Source: Bacteroidales bacterium (GTDB taxonomy: Bacteria; Bacteroidota; Bacteroidia; Bacteroidales; F082). From it: 64,000 bases of DNA. The stretch is taken from NCBI GenBank assembly GCA_028704385.1, contig JAQVLA010000016.1, positions 1-64,000 on the forward strand, given 5' to 3'. Shown one piece after another: positions 8,477 to 17,610 of the stretch; positions within the stretch are counted from its first letter, which is position 1; each line of letters starts with the position of its first letter. The notes beneath the pieces are model-generated. The model saw nothing but the letters and a program-made list of their open reading frames with translations, was not told the DNA's origin and searched no databases. Both the position numbers and the translations under genes were made by a program.

Positions 8477-8527
8477 GCCGCTAAGATAGATGGATTTCTT
8501 TTCCCCACCGGCTATTTCTGTTGAGCC

Positions 8528-8610
8528 GTCTCTTTTTAGTCCTGTCTGACGGCCAGGCAGGCGGCAGACAGGTTTGTTCTGGGGTTTGCATCAACAATTA
8601 AACAACTAAA
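8528..8610. repeat. Right target duplication plus REP-like hairpin
   Basis: GTCTCTTT at 8528-8535 is the right target-site copy. It continues into a palindrome with CCTGTCTG (left) and CAGACAGG (right) around CGGCCAGGCAGGCGG, at about 8541-8573. AACAACTAAACAAATC words follow up to the VanZ stop codon. Confidence 0.8.
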
Positions 8611-8614
8611 CAAA

Positions 8615-8977
8615 TCAACCTCTTTTCCGGATGTTGATTAGTAATGCCAGCGCAAATCCCACAAGAATTCCTAACAAGTTGGCCAACAAATCATTGATGT
8701 TATATGACCGATAAGGCAACAAATATTGCAGGCCTTCGGTTGCCGATGCGAAAAACAAAGCTAACAGCATCCAATAGCTAAGCTTGATGTGAAATGTTTT
8801 AAAAAAAAACGCCCAGGGCATAAACAACAGGATGTGTAAGAAATAATCGCCACGGAGCTGGAGGATGGTGATGTTGTTGAGGTTATCGGATGTGTTAAGT
8901 GGCAGGGTCACGAGCAAGATTATTAGTGCTACATAAGCTGCAAAAGGCCATTTCTTTGTGAATAGCTTTGCAATCAT
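8615..8977 (-). CDS. VanZ-like membrane protein (intact copy)
   Basis: 120 residues with four hydrophobic segments: FAAYVALIILLVTLPL, FLHILLFMPWAFFF, YWMLLALFFASATEGLQYL and ILVGFALALLI. ATEGLQYLLPYRSYNINDLL is the VanZ-family signature. The molecular role is unknown; VanZ of enterococci lowers teicoplanin susceptibility, and in Bacteroidota these small proteins are common at the ends of surface-polysaccharide operons. Its start overlaps the end of the DUF354 gene by 4 bp, so it is the last intact gene of the long operon. Confidence 0.8.
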   Translation of the reverse strand: MIAKLFTKKWPFAAYVALIILLVTLPLNTSDNLNNITILQLRGDYFLHILLFMPWAFFFKTFHIKLSYWMLLALFFASATEGLQYLLPYRSYNINDLLANLLGILVGFALALLINIRKRG

Positions 8978-10050
8978 TTGAAATTGTACTGATAATCCGG
9001 GTTTTCTTGCATGATTTTTTTGCTATTTGGGTAATTCTCAATAAACCATCCCAAGAAATCAGTAGGATTTATGAAGTTTTGAACCATCAGATTTCTGTTC
9101 TGAGTAGCTTGTGCCTTCAAATCTTTGTTTTGGATTATTTGTGCAAGGTATTCGAAAACACCATCGCCTGAACTAAAGTGCTTTAAAATGCTATGCTCTT
9201 GTTCAAGTTTTAAGTAGCACATTAGTGGTAGTGAATTAATATAAACGACTGGCGTGCCGAGTAGTGCACTTTCAGATGCCATGGTGCCGCTTTCACCCAC
9301 AAATAAAGAGGCAAAGGCTAAGGCATCATGCATACGGTGCGGAGAGATTTTTATTTGGAATTTGGAAAACTCTGGCTCAAGTTCTCTTTCTGCCGAAATA
9401 AAAACTCTGTATTTTTGGCTGAGTAATTTTATAATTTCCCGTTTTTGAGTCAGAGATAAGCCATGCTGATTCACATCATGAAAAGCATTCCACGAAACAA
9501 ATCTAACAATGGCATATTTCGTTTCCGGTGTAATGTCAAGCAACTCATAAATTGATGGGTCAGGAGTATAGTATTTAGGATGCAAATAAAAGTATTCAAT
9601 TGTGCAATCAAGCCTGATATGCTTTTTACCTAAATCATTTTGATAGGTTGCTGGTGTTACTATCACATCAGAAAACGGATAAGTAAATATTTTATGTGTT
9701 TTATCTGTGTGTTCTGTATCATTTAGAGCGAGATGAGGTTTATTCATTAGCCTTGCTACCTGCGCAGCATAAGGAGAACTAAAGCTTAAGAATAAATCAG
9801 GTTTAAATTTTAAAGCAGCTTTAAGCATAAATAGATCAGCAGAAAACATATACCTGATTTTTCCAAAACTTGTATCGCTACCCACTCCCCGGTTTAATGA
9901 ATCCATACCATATCTTGAAAGTAATTGTGCAATAACTTCACGATCCCGTGCAATGACCAAAAATTTATGATTTCTTACAGAAAGGTTTTTCCACAAATTT
10001 CTGAAATAATGTACATGACCAGGATGGCCTATGTCTATTAGAACTTTCAT
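8974..10050 (-). CDS. DUF354 family glycosyltransferase-like protein
   Basis: 358 residues beginning MKVLIDIGHPGHVHYFRNL, the DUF354 signature start. The second half has GESGTMASESALLGTPVVYI, the nucleotide-sugar binding turn of GT-B enzymes of the UDP-GlcNAc 2-epimerase/MurG-like type. Probably cytoplasmic, acting on a lipid-linked intermediate; the donor and acceptor cannot be read from sequence. It overlaps both neighbours by 4 bp, showing tight coupling in the polysaccharide operon. Confidence 0.8.
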   Translation of the reverse strand: MKVLIDIGHPGHVHYFRNLWKNLSVRNHKFLVIARDREVIAQLLSRYGMDSLNRGVGSDTSFGKIRYMFSADLFMLKAALKFKPDLFLSFSSPYAAQVARLMNKPHLALNDTEHTDKTHKIFTYPFSDVIVTPATYQNDLGKKHIRLDCTIEYFYLHPKYYTPDPSIYELLDITPETKYAIVRFVSWNAFHDVNQHGLSLTQKREIIKLLSQKYRVFISAERELEPEFSKFQIKISPHRMHDALAFASLFVGESGTMASESALLGTPVVYINSLPLMCYLKLEQEHSILKHFSSGDGVFEYLAQIIQNKDLKAQATQNRNLMVQNFINPTDFLGWFIENYPNSKKIMQENPDYQYNFK

Positions 10051-11396
10051 TTTGCAATTTCTTCTTTGTTAATAATAAACTTTCTTTTACCTGATTTGAG
10101 TAAAGGTATATTTTCGAAAAGACTCACTGAAACAGGACAACCAAATTCGTTCTGCCAGAAGTTAATTATATATTCCTCTACAGTCTTACTGTATCTGTCA
10201 TTGACAACGAGGTTAAATAATACTTGATCCTTATATTTTACTACCTGAAATTGATCTACAGAACGCGCAATTGATTGATGATCTGTTTGAAAGAATCCAG
10301 TGAAATTATGAACAATAAACTTACGACCACCTGGAGCCTCCAGTATATCATTGTCTCTGCCGAGGATTCTCACAATCTTCAGATGGCTTCGGCCACAAGC
10401 GCAAGGGCTATCATCAATCTCAACATAATCCTGTGTGTCATATCGAATAAAAGGATGTGCTAAGTTCCACAAATCCGTTGAAACTAACCTTCCAATGCCT
10501 TTTGTAATTTTAACTCCACTTTCGTCCAACACCTCTGTTATGCCATATTCTTCTGCTGAATGATAGCAGGAATGTGTATGACATTCAAAAACATTGGAAT
10601 TCCCTTCACAACTATAAGAATCGAATATCTTACATCCAAAGGCAGTTTCTATCTCCTCCCGGACTTCAGGGAAAAGAGTATTGCCCGTTGTTGTTATTGC
10701 CTGTGGGCAATACTTAAATTTCTTACTATTTGAGCGATACCGTGCTAAAAACAATAATGGATCAGGGTAACATCTGATAATTTTTGGTTTATACTTTTCA
10801 ATAGCTGCGAGTATAAATTCAAAGTTTGATTCAACTAAAGGATTTGTAGCTAAATACACATTGTTACTGATACTATCCTGAAGCCTTTTTAAAGGATTTT
10901 TCCGTGGATTTTGACTTAATTTAATATATCGGTTACCAAGTCGAAAACCCATCCAATACCAACCACGTAAGTTGGCTGCCAAATTCATTGAGTAGGCTTC
11001 TTTTGTAGTATAATAAAATAGTGGTTCTCCAGTAGAACCACTAGAACTTTTTTGCATCCTTTTTCTTAGCGAAAATGAATTGGAGGCAAATCGCTCTATT
11101 CCTTCTCTTTTAATAATAGCTTTAGTTAGAACAGGTAACGTTACTAAATCTTCTTTATTAGAAATATCTTCAGGTTTAAGCTTCAGAGAATCAAATAAAT
11201 CTTTATAGTAAGGTACTGAAGAATAGGCATGTTTTACTAAATATTTCAAACGTTTTTTTTGATAAATATCGATTTGTTCTCTTGTCCACCATTGGCTTTT
11301 TTGAAGAAATTTCAGTTTAGAAGCTACAGATTGTCCTGTAATTAAATCGCCTAATGGTAAAATAAAACGTTCAGATAAAAAAAAATTTAAACTCAT
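10047..11396 (-). CDS. PaaK/CapK-like adenylate-forming enzyme
   Basis: 449 residues. SSSGSTGEP (117-125) is the phosphate-binding loop of the phenylacetate-CoA ligase/CapK family. A Cys/His-rich stretch (CEGNSNVFECHTHSC) and a later CACGRSH look like a zinc site seen in this subgroup. Homologues lie in capsule loci (CapK), where the substrate is unknown; activation of a carboxylic acid that decorates the glycan is a reasonable inference. The start overlaps nothing upstream but lies 3 bp after the CapA stop; the end overlaps the DUF354 gene by 4 bp. Confidence 0.8.
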   Translation of the reverse strand: MSLNFFLSERFILPLGDLITGQSVASKLKFLQKSQWWTREQIDIYQKKRLKYLVKHAYSSVPYYKDLFDSLKLKPEDISNKEDLVTLPVLTKAIIKREGIERFASNSFSLRKRMQKSSSGSTGEPLFYYTTKEAYSMNLAANLRGWYWMGFRLGNRYIKLSQNPRKNPLKRLQDSISNNVYLATNPLVESNFEFILAAIEKYKPKIIRCYPDPLLFLARYRSNSKKFKYCPQAITTTGNTLFPEVREEIETAFGCKIFDSYSCEGNSNVFECHTHSCYHSAEEYGITEVLDESGVKITKGIGRLVSTDLWNLAHPFIRYDTQDYVEIDDSPCACGRSHLKIVRILGRDNDILEAPGGRKFIVHNFTGFFQTDHQSIARSVDQFQVVKYKDQVLFNLVVNDRYSKTVEEYIINFWQNEFGCPVSVSLFENIPLLKSGKRKFIINKEEIAK

Positions 11397-11399
11397 TTT

Positions 11400-12545
11400 T
11401 CAATATTGTTTATTGTTAAATGAAAGCACTTTTTTAATAAAATAAGAAAAAATATTTTTAATCAAATGGAATTTTGCTCCCCAACGAATGATGAATATTT
11501 CTTTCAAAATATGAGTTTTCATACTTATCCTTTGAATTAGATGATTTTTCTTAAGTTCTTTTAAATACTTTTGCACATATTCATTATCTGGTCCTTTAGA
11601 TAATTTGTCGTATTTGTTGTTTATAATTGAATAAAACTTCTTGAATTTAGCTTGATTCATTTTCCTCGTCAGAAATTTGTAAGATAAAACAACACCATGT
11701 AATTCTATATCTACTTTTTTATTTTTTTGAAAAGTTAAATTTGCAGTCATACCATTAGTTACAACCTTAGAAGATAAATAGTCGAACATAAAATTTCCTA
11801 GCGAGTAAAAAATATGACCATCATTATATTTTTCGTATGGTTGGATTACATGCGGATGATGACCGGCAATAATAGTTGCTCCGGCATCAATAAATTTATA
11901 GGCCATTTTCCTTTGTTCCAATGAAGGAAAGTGTATATATTCATTACCCCAGTGTAAACAAAGAATTTTAATATCAGCATCTTGCTGTTTCATTATGTCC
12001 AATGCATTTAACACGTTTTCTTCATTTAAAACTGCAAAATTGTTGTTATTTCTAATCTTGTGCAGATCCACATTGCTAAAACCGGCAATTGCTATTTTTA
12101 TACCCCTAATCTCTTTGTAAAGTATTCTGGAGCTTCCATTTTCTATGTGACCAACAATGCCCAAGTCATTTTCAGATAAAACTTCAAGGGTTCTTTTAAA
12201 ACCGAATTCACCCTGCTCCAAAATATGATTATTAGCAACATTAAGGACATTTATTCCACATTTTTTGAGAAATTCTGCGAATTTGGGGTTACCATAAAAT
12301 GTATCCTTAATTGCATTTTCTTTTTCAACTAGTGGGCTTTCAAGATTTCCAATAACAAGATCATTATCACCAATGATTCCTTTTATCTTATTAATCCATG
12401 GCTCTCCATTGTGTTGCTCAAATTGAGAGCGAATACCATAGTTTCTGGTGAAAGAAAGCTCCCCCGGGAAAATATCACCAATAAGTGAAATTTTTATCCG
12501 CTGGCTTGTTGAAATAGAGATATTCTTTGACGCCTTCTTTTGCAT
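11400..12545 (-). CDS. CapA-like poly-gamma-glutamate synthesis/metallophosphatase-fold protein
   Basis: 381 residues. Motifs of the PGA_cap family in order: SLIGDIFPGE, VIGNLESPL, NVANNHILEQG, ILCLHWGNEY, GHHPHVIQPYE and YSLGNFMFD. These supply the Asp, Asn and His ligands of the calcineurin-like fold. The first named member is CapA of Bacillus anthracis poly-glutamate capsule; in Gram-negative polysaccharide loci the exact role is unclear. The ATG gives a 71-bp overlap with the preceding glycosyltransferase; no later ATG precedes the first conserved motif, so I keep it. Confidence 0.8.
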   Translation of the reverse strand: MQKKASKNISISTSQRIKISLIGDIFPGELSFTRNYGIRSQFEQHNGEPWINKIKGIIGDNDLVIGNLESPLVEKENAIKDTFYGNPKFAEFLKKCGINVLNVANNHILEQGEFGFKRTLEVLSENDLGIVGHIENGSSRILYKEIRGIKIAIAGFSNVDLHKIRNNNNFAVLNEENVLNALDIMKQQDADIKILCLHWGNEYIHFPSLEQRKMAYKFIDAGATIIAGHHPHVIQPYEKYNDGHIFYSLGNFMFDYLSSKVVTNGMTANLTFQKNKKVDIELHGVVLSYKFLTRKMNQAKFKKFYSIINNKYDKLSKGPDNEYVQKYLKELKKNHLIQRISMKTHILKEIFIIRWGAKFHLIKNIFSYFIKKVLSFNNKQY

Positions 12546-13725
12546 CGAAATATTTTTTTGCTGTTATACGCGCATTATTGCCTAGTTTTTGCCTAAGATT
12601 AGGTTCAGTTAATAATCTATAAAGATTGGATTTGTATTCAGCAAAATTTCCAATTGGAGATATAAGCGCGTTTTCGTTATTTTTTAGGTATAACTTTAAG
12701 TCGCTGAATTCAGTTGCTATTAGAGCTTTTCCGCTTGCCAAAAGCTCTGATGTTTTGCCAGGAAAGCCCGCATTTGCAATAATGTTTCCTTGTTCTGGCA
12801 GTAAAAGAATATCAGCTTTCGAATAAATCGCTGGTATTAGTTTTGATTCAACAGGTGAAAAGAAAAATACATTTTCATTCAAACCTAATTTCTGGCAATA
12901 AACTTTCACTTTGTCAACATCACCGTAAACAAAAAAGAAAAAAACATAAAATATCATTCCGTTTACCTTTTTAATTTTTGCAGCAGCATCCAAAAAGAAG
13001 AACAACCCATTGGGTCGATTACAAGCACCCGCATAAACAATCTTTGGATAATTTGAATTCAATAATTCAATATTATCTTGATGTATTCCGTCAATACTAT
13101 TTTTCGTGAGTAAATCAAAATAATCAATATCAATCAGTGAAGGCACAGTGAGCTGAATATCTTTATGCTCCGGAAACATTCTATTATATTTATCCAGTAA
13201 ATATGTCGAAAATACGTAAATTTTATCAGCGCGTTTTAATATGTATTTTTCATAGGCAAGCTGATTATATTTAGCTATAAAATCGATGAAAGCCCTAGAT
13301 TTTCCTTCCCTGAAAATATGCGTGTTTTCATCAGCTATCTCAGCATAAAAAGGAATATTCTTTCGTTTAGAAACCATTAATGCAGCAAACCCCTGAGCAA
13401 AATTTAATCCGGGAACAAGAATAAACTTGATATTGTCTAATCGCAACAAAATTAATACTGCTTTGACCATTCCAATACATGCAACAAGCGGTGTCAACAA
13501 GTTACGTTTACGATTTTTAACAGGTTTGAGACAATATTTAATATAGGAAGGAGAAATACTTTTAGCTTCATGTGTCGGGGGATAATAAGGCACCAAATGC
13601 ATAAGGTTATGGTTATGTGCCTTGAATCCAAGATTAAACATTTTAATGCGTTGATGCCAGGAACCAATCGGAGGCTTACCTGCACTTAAAATAATAATTA
13701 TTTTATTAAATATTTCATCAGACAT
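12475..13725 (-). CDS. Glycosyltransferase, GT4-like
   Basis: 416 residues. IVYAGACNRPNGLFFFLDAA, FFFSPVESKLIPAIYSKADI and NAGFPGKTSELLASGKALIA form the nucleotide-sugar binding half of a GT-B, family-4 enzyme, in which the final Glu (KTSELLASGK) binds the donor. The donor is not predictable. It precedes CapA with an overlap and follows another GT4 gene after 84 bp of non-coding DNA. Confidence 0.8.
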   Translation of the reverse strand: MSDEIFNKIIIILSAGKPPIGSWHQRIKMFNLGFKAHNHNLMHLVPYYPPTHEAKSISPSYIKYCLKPVKNRKRNLLTPLVACIGMVKAVLILLRLDNIKFILVPGLNFAQGFAALMVSKRKNIPFYAEIADENTHIFREGKSRAFIDFIAKYNQLAYEKYILKRADKIYVFSTYLLDKYNRMFPEHKDIQLTVPSLIDIDYFDLLTKNSIDGIHQDNIELLNSNYPKIVYAGACNRPNGLFFFLDAAAKIKKVNGMIFYVFFFFVYGDVDKVKVYCQKLGLNENVFFFSPVESKLIPAIYSKADILLLPEQGNIIANAGFPGKTSELLASGKALIATEFSDLKLYLKNNENALISPIGNFAEYKSNLYRLLTEPNLRQKLGNNARITAKKYFDAKEGVKEYLYFNKPADKNFTYW

Positions 13726-13809
13726 AACAAATTGTAATATGCTTAGTTCAACATAATTATAGTTACAAACTGGTAATTAATACTTGATTCTTAGGCATCA
13801 TGATAAATT

Positions 13810-15003
13810 TTAATCTTTTGAAGCGTTTAAGATACTACGATATACCTTTATTGTCTCCTTAAGTACAAAATCAGGATAATTACGCCTTAAGGAGGTAATC
13901 TTGGCGTTTTCCCCAATTCTACTTCCTAACGGCTTATTTTTAACAATTCTTAGAATTTTCTCAGCAAGATCATTATGATTATTAACTTCAAATAAAAGAC
14001 CATTTTTGGTATCCTCAATAATAGAAGGAATACCACCTACATTAGATGCAATGCAAGGAACTCCCATTGCCATAGCTTCTGCAAGGCCATTGGGACTATT
14101 CTCGATCATAGAGGGCAGCACAAATATCAGAGAATCTACAAGTTTGGAGGAGATTTCTTCACTTGACTTAGGCCCCAAAAAAATAACCTTGTCTTCAACT
14201 CCCAAGTTTCTGGCCTTTTCACATAGAGTATTCTTATATTTACTATTATAACTACCTATAAATGTAACCTTTAAATTCGGAAATTCTTTAGAAAGAATTG
14301 ACAATGCAAGAATTAGGGTTTCCACACCTTTTCTCCTGATGATGCTCCCAACATATACAATATCATTACTTTCTGTACCTTTCCAACTTTTTTCAAAAAA
14401 CACAGGGTTGATCATCTCTGGCATATAATAAACTGACGCTCTCGGGTTAGATGATAAGACTAATTGCTTATCCCATTGAGTTCTACACCCAAAAATGCTA
14501 TTCTTCCTTAAGCAGAACTTTTCTATAGGTATCTGGGACAATGCTTTGAGAGAAGGCTCTATCGGGAAAATTGATTTTAGACTGCCTTGAATTGAAGTAA
14601 CTGACTTAGTTTTGCTGAAATACGCTAATAACGAATATCCTTTTTCTACTCCATGAGCATGAATTAAGTCGATATGATGTCGCTTAAGAATTTTCAATGC
14701 TTTACGAATGAATCCAAAATACCAGGTAAGAGAATCAAATGGAAAATAATTAGGAAATCCTTTATTAGTAAATGGCATCGAATATTTGACTACATGAAAA
14801 TTAATATTAAATTTCCTGAGTGATTGACTATATGGGATATGTGCCGATGAAATTATAATATGCAATTCTATCTCAGAATCTTCGGCAATTTTCTTAGCTA
14901 AATTGCTTACCCAACTACCAGGATGACCATGAAAACCATTCTTGATTTTTAATTCAGGCACTAAATCGGAAATCGGATAGCTAGCCAACCAAAATATTTT
15001 CAT
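13810..15003 (-). CDS. Glycosyltransferase family 4
   Basis: 397 residues. HAHGVEKGY is in the N-terminal acceptor half; DIVYVGSIIRRKGVETLILA and the ENSPNGLAEAMAMGVPCIAS block are the classic GT4 donor half with the E-x7-E motif. Probably retaining and cytoplasmic. It starts 4 bp after the polymerase gene stop, in the same operon. The 84 bp after it (13726-13809) contain no feature I can name. Confidence 0.9.
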   Translation of the reverse strand: MKIFWLASYPISDLVPELKIKNGFHGHPGSWVSNLAKKIAEDSEIELHIIISSAHIPYSQSLRKFNINFHVVKYSMPFTNKGFPNYFPFDSLTWYFGFIRKALKILKRHHIDLIHAHGVEKGYSLLAYFSKTKSVTSIQGSLKSIFPIEPSLKALSQIPIEKFCLRKNSIFGCRTQWDKQLVLSSNPRASVYYMPEMINPVFFEKSWKGTESNDIVYVGSIIRRKGVETLILALSILSKEFPNLKVTFIGSYNSKYKNTLCEKARNLGVEDKVIFLGPKSSEEISSKLVDSLIFVLPSMIENSPNGLAEAMAMGVPCIASNVGGIPSIIEDTKNGLLFEVNNHNDLAEKILRIVKNKPLGSRIGENAKITSLRRNYPDFVLKETIKVYRSILNASKD

Positions 15004-15007
15004 TTTT

Positions 15008-16264
15008 TTATATTTTAGATTTTAACCAATTTATATTTCTGGCATTAAGCTTCTGCATACTAGCAATTATTCCTATATAAATCATTATTAATGAGTTAAA
15101 AGACATAACTAAAAGACCTCCGGAAAACAAGGTAGCAAATCGGCCTACTATAAAAAATAATGCAATAAAGAAAACCTCATTATGCAATGCACTCCTGTTG
15201 CGATATTTACCAAATTTAAGGACATCAATTAACAGGATAATTAAAAATCCTAAAAAGAGCAATAAACCTACGATACCAAAACCGTGATATAATATCATTA
15301 AATCCACATGCAGTGGCCTGTCTCTAAACAAACCATTGGCATAGTTACCTGGAGAATTAAATGCTTGCTTTCCAAAAAATTCGGTATTTTCTTTTCGTGA
15401 TTCATGAATTACATATCCAAATTCCATAAATCGGCCTTCATTCTGAATACCTTCACGTTTTTCTATTATCCTCATTCTTGTATCCATTTTTTCTATTATA
15501 CTTTCTCTAATCAAAAATAAACCAAGTCCTAAGAGTAGTAAAACAATAATAATATTTATTAAATTCTTACCCCTTCTAAGATGAAAAACAATATAAATTA
15601 AGCTTCCAAGAATTAATAATAATATAGATGTACGATTCATATTCAGAGTAATCAGTATAACAGCCAAGACAAAGAAAAATATTTTAAACTTATTAAAATG
15701 GGATGCATTGACCTTTAAGTACAACGGGAACATGAACAATGCAAATACAGCAAAGAATATTTTCTCAAAAGTAAAAGCAGTCCTGAATCCGGCAGAATAT
15801 TGATCTAGTCCAATTTTAAATATATTGGAACTAATCATTGCTAGAGCAAAAATCACAATTGAAATAAATGAATTTCTTAATAAAGTATTCAAATCATCAA
15901 AAGAACAGAATGCTTTTGATGAAACAAAATAAGACATAAGAGGAATCGATAAAACGAATAATGCATTTAAAGAAGATAATGGAGAAGATGACGAGTACAA
16001 TATTCTATATGCGAAATATAAAATTATATATATCATATATCTCTCACGAAACACCTTTAAATTCAATTTCTTAATAAAGAATCCACCGACAATACTTAAT
16101 AAGATAATATTCCGAGCTGTACCAAAAAAAGAAAAAGGCTGAAATAAATAAATTATTTCAAAAAGGACCAAATAAATTGGTAGGTGAAATACGATTCGTT
16201 CTCCATACCTGAAAGTATTTACAATTAATGCTAAACATATTATAGAAAAAATTAGTAACCCCAT
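15008..16264 (-). CDS. O-antigen polymerase/ligase-like membrane protein (Wzy type)
   Basis: 418 residues with about ten hydrophobic segments and a long extracytoplasmic loop (about residues 265-330, with RMRIIEKREGIQNEGRFMEF). GRFMEFGY and the HVDLMILYHGFGIVGLLLFL helix are typical of O-antigen polymerase/ligase proteins. In a locus with a Wzx flippase the likely job is polymerising the repeat unit in the periplasm. The start codon overlaps the stop of the upstream glycosyltransferase by one base (TAATG). Confidence 0.75.
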   Translation of the reverse strand: MGLLIFSIICLALIVNTFRYGERIVFHLPIYLVLFEIIYLFQPFSFFGTARNIILLSIVGGFFIKKLNLKVFRERYMIYIILYFAYRILYSSSSPLSSLNALFVLSIPLMSYFVSSKAFCSFDDLNTLLRNSFISIVIFALAMISSNIFKIGLDQYSAGFRTAFTFEKIFFAVFALFMFPLYLKVNASHFNKFKIFFFVLAVILITLNMNRTSILLLILGSLIYIVFHLRRGKNLINIIIVLLLLGLGLFLIRESIIEKMDTRMRIIEKREGIQNEGRFMEFGYVIHESRKENTEFFGKQAFNSPGNYANGLFRDRPLHVDLMILYHGFGIVGLLLFLGFLIILLIDVLKFGKYRNRSALHNEVFFIALFFIVGRFATLFSGGLLVMSFNSLIMIYIGIIASMQKLNARNINWLKSKI

Positions 16265-17511
16265 TAAATAGCTAATTTTAAACGTAATGCTTTGAAAAAC
16301 CTCACTATTCTTATAATAAAAATACCCATCCTAGTATAAATGAACATCCTATTTCGAATATTATTATATCTTAATGTTGTTTTATCAGCATATCTATGCA
16401 AATCAAGTGTGATAATATTAATATCATGATTTTTAACAACATAATTGTAACACAAATCTGAAATTTCTGTTATTTTTTCAACATTACTTTGTAATCGTTT
16501 TAACTCAACTACTAAATTGAAGCCATGTGCTATGTTATCATCATTGAGTATAGTACCTAAACAGTATTGATGGGTTTCAAATAACCATTTGTACAAATAC
16601 TTATCTGAAATTTTATTATAACTAGCATCCATCAATATAGTCGGGATGCCAAGTTTTGCGCTCTCAAGCGCAGATGTTCCCATTGAAATATTAATGTCAG
16701 AACTATTCAACAGAAATAAGTGAAGATTATCTTCATTTATTTCACTGATATACTGAATATTAATATTATTATTTTGAACATATTTATGTACATATTGATC
16801 ATACTTATCTGGATTTTCAGTAATAACATAAAGCGCTACTTTGCTGAAGTCATCCTGATACAAATTAAGATCCTCCAATACCTTTATAAATGGAAATATC
16901 TTCCAATCAACTCCTCTACCAATATAGGTTATACGTAATGGCAAATTTCCCTTTTCATCTAAATTAATCTTCTTTAAATATACATTTTCGCAATTCACAA
17001 CTGGTATAGGTAAATAAGATATATTATCAAGAGGCAATCCATACTTATTTGTGAAGAATGGCGCACCATCCATAAATACAATTCCATTTGCTTTGATTAA
17101 TATATTAAACAGCTTATTAACTAAAATCTTTGAGTCATAATAACGCCTTATAATATTCGGAATAATATTAGCTCTTAGGAATGTATCTGGAAAAACATTC
17201 CAAAAAAGGATTCTGGGATTAACATATTGAAAATACTTTAGCTCTAAATACCAATTAAATACTACTAATACGTCATTACTTGATACACTCTTTCTAACAT
17301 TTTTATAATTCAGATCTTCAAAGTAAATATAGTTAAAGCTTGCCCCAATCAAATTTAATTTTTTTAGCAGGTAACTATCTTTAGAAATGATTAGGTAAAT
17401 AGATTGTTGACTTTCATTAAATTTCAACGCTAAATTAATTATTAAGGTCGGTACCCCACCTAAATCTTTTTCAGGAAAAACAAACCAAATTTTATACAAA
17501 ATATTCTGCAA
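16264..17511 (-). CDS. Putative glycosyltransferase
   Basis: 415 residues starting MQNILYKIWFVFPEKDLGGV. PEKDLGGVPTLIINLALKF resembles the glycine-rich N-terminal acceptor loop of GT-B enzymes, and MGTSALESAKLGIPTILMDA is a donor-site turn. The very high A+T content and Asn/Ile-rich composition differ from the flanking sugar-nucleotide genes, a common sign of transferred polysaccharide genes. I infer a glycosyltransferase but cannot name a CAZy family. Confidence 0.65.
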   Translation of the reverse strand: MQNILYKIWFVFPEKDLGGVPTLIINLALKFNESQQSIYLIISKDSYLLKKLNLIGASFNYIYFEDLNYKNVRKSVSSNDVLVVFNWYLELKYFQYVNPRILFWNVFPDTFLRANIIPNIIRRYYDSKILVNKLFNILIKANGIVFMDGAPFFTNKYGLPLDNISYLPIPVVNCENVYLKKINLDEKGNLPLRITYIGRGVDWKIFPFIKVLEDLNLYQDDFSKVALYVITENPDKYDQYVHKYVQNNNINIQYISEINEDNLHLFLLNSSDINISMGTSALESAKLGIPTILMDASYNKISDKYLYKWLFETHQYCLGTILNDDNIAHGFNLVVELKRLQSNVEKITEISDLCYNYVVKNHDINIITLDLHRYADKTTLRYNNIRNRMFIYTRMGIFIIRIVRFFKALRLKLAI

Positions 17512-17610
17512 ATCCCTATTCTTTAAAAAAAATCAGTTTTCTCAAAATTAAATCAATACTTTAGTTTATAAGACCAGCTCTCTATAATATTTTAAAAGAA
17601 GTCAATAAAT

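Larger units (their letters stand above)
7116..8527 (-). mobile_element. Complete insertion sequence, ISL3/ISAon1 type (1412 bp)
   Basis: The element is delimited by 39-bp inverted repeats (7116-7154 and 8489-8527) that match perfectly by eye, starting GGCTCAACAGAAATAGCC at the left end, and by an 8-bp direct repeat GTCTCTTT on either side. Inside are two overlapping transposase frames on the minus strand. The target was a copy of the REP-like word CTGTCTCTTTTTAGTC, seen nearly intact at 1711-1741, so the IS landed in an existing repeat tract. The perfect ends and target duplication suggest a recent insertion. Confidence 0.95.
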
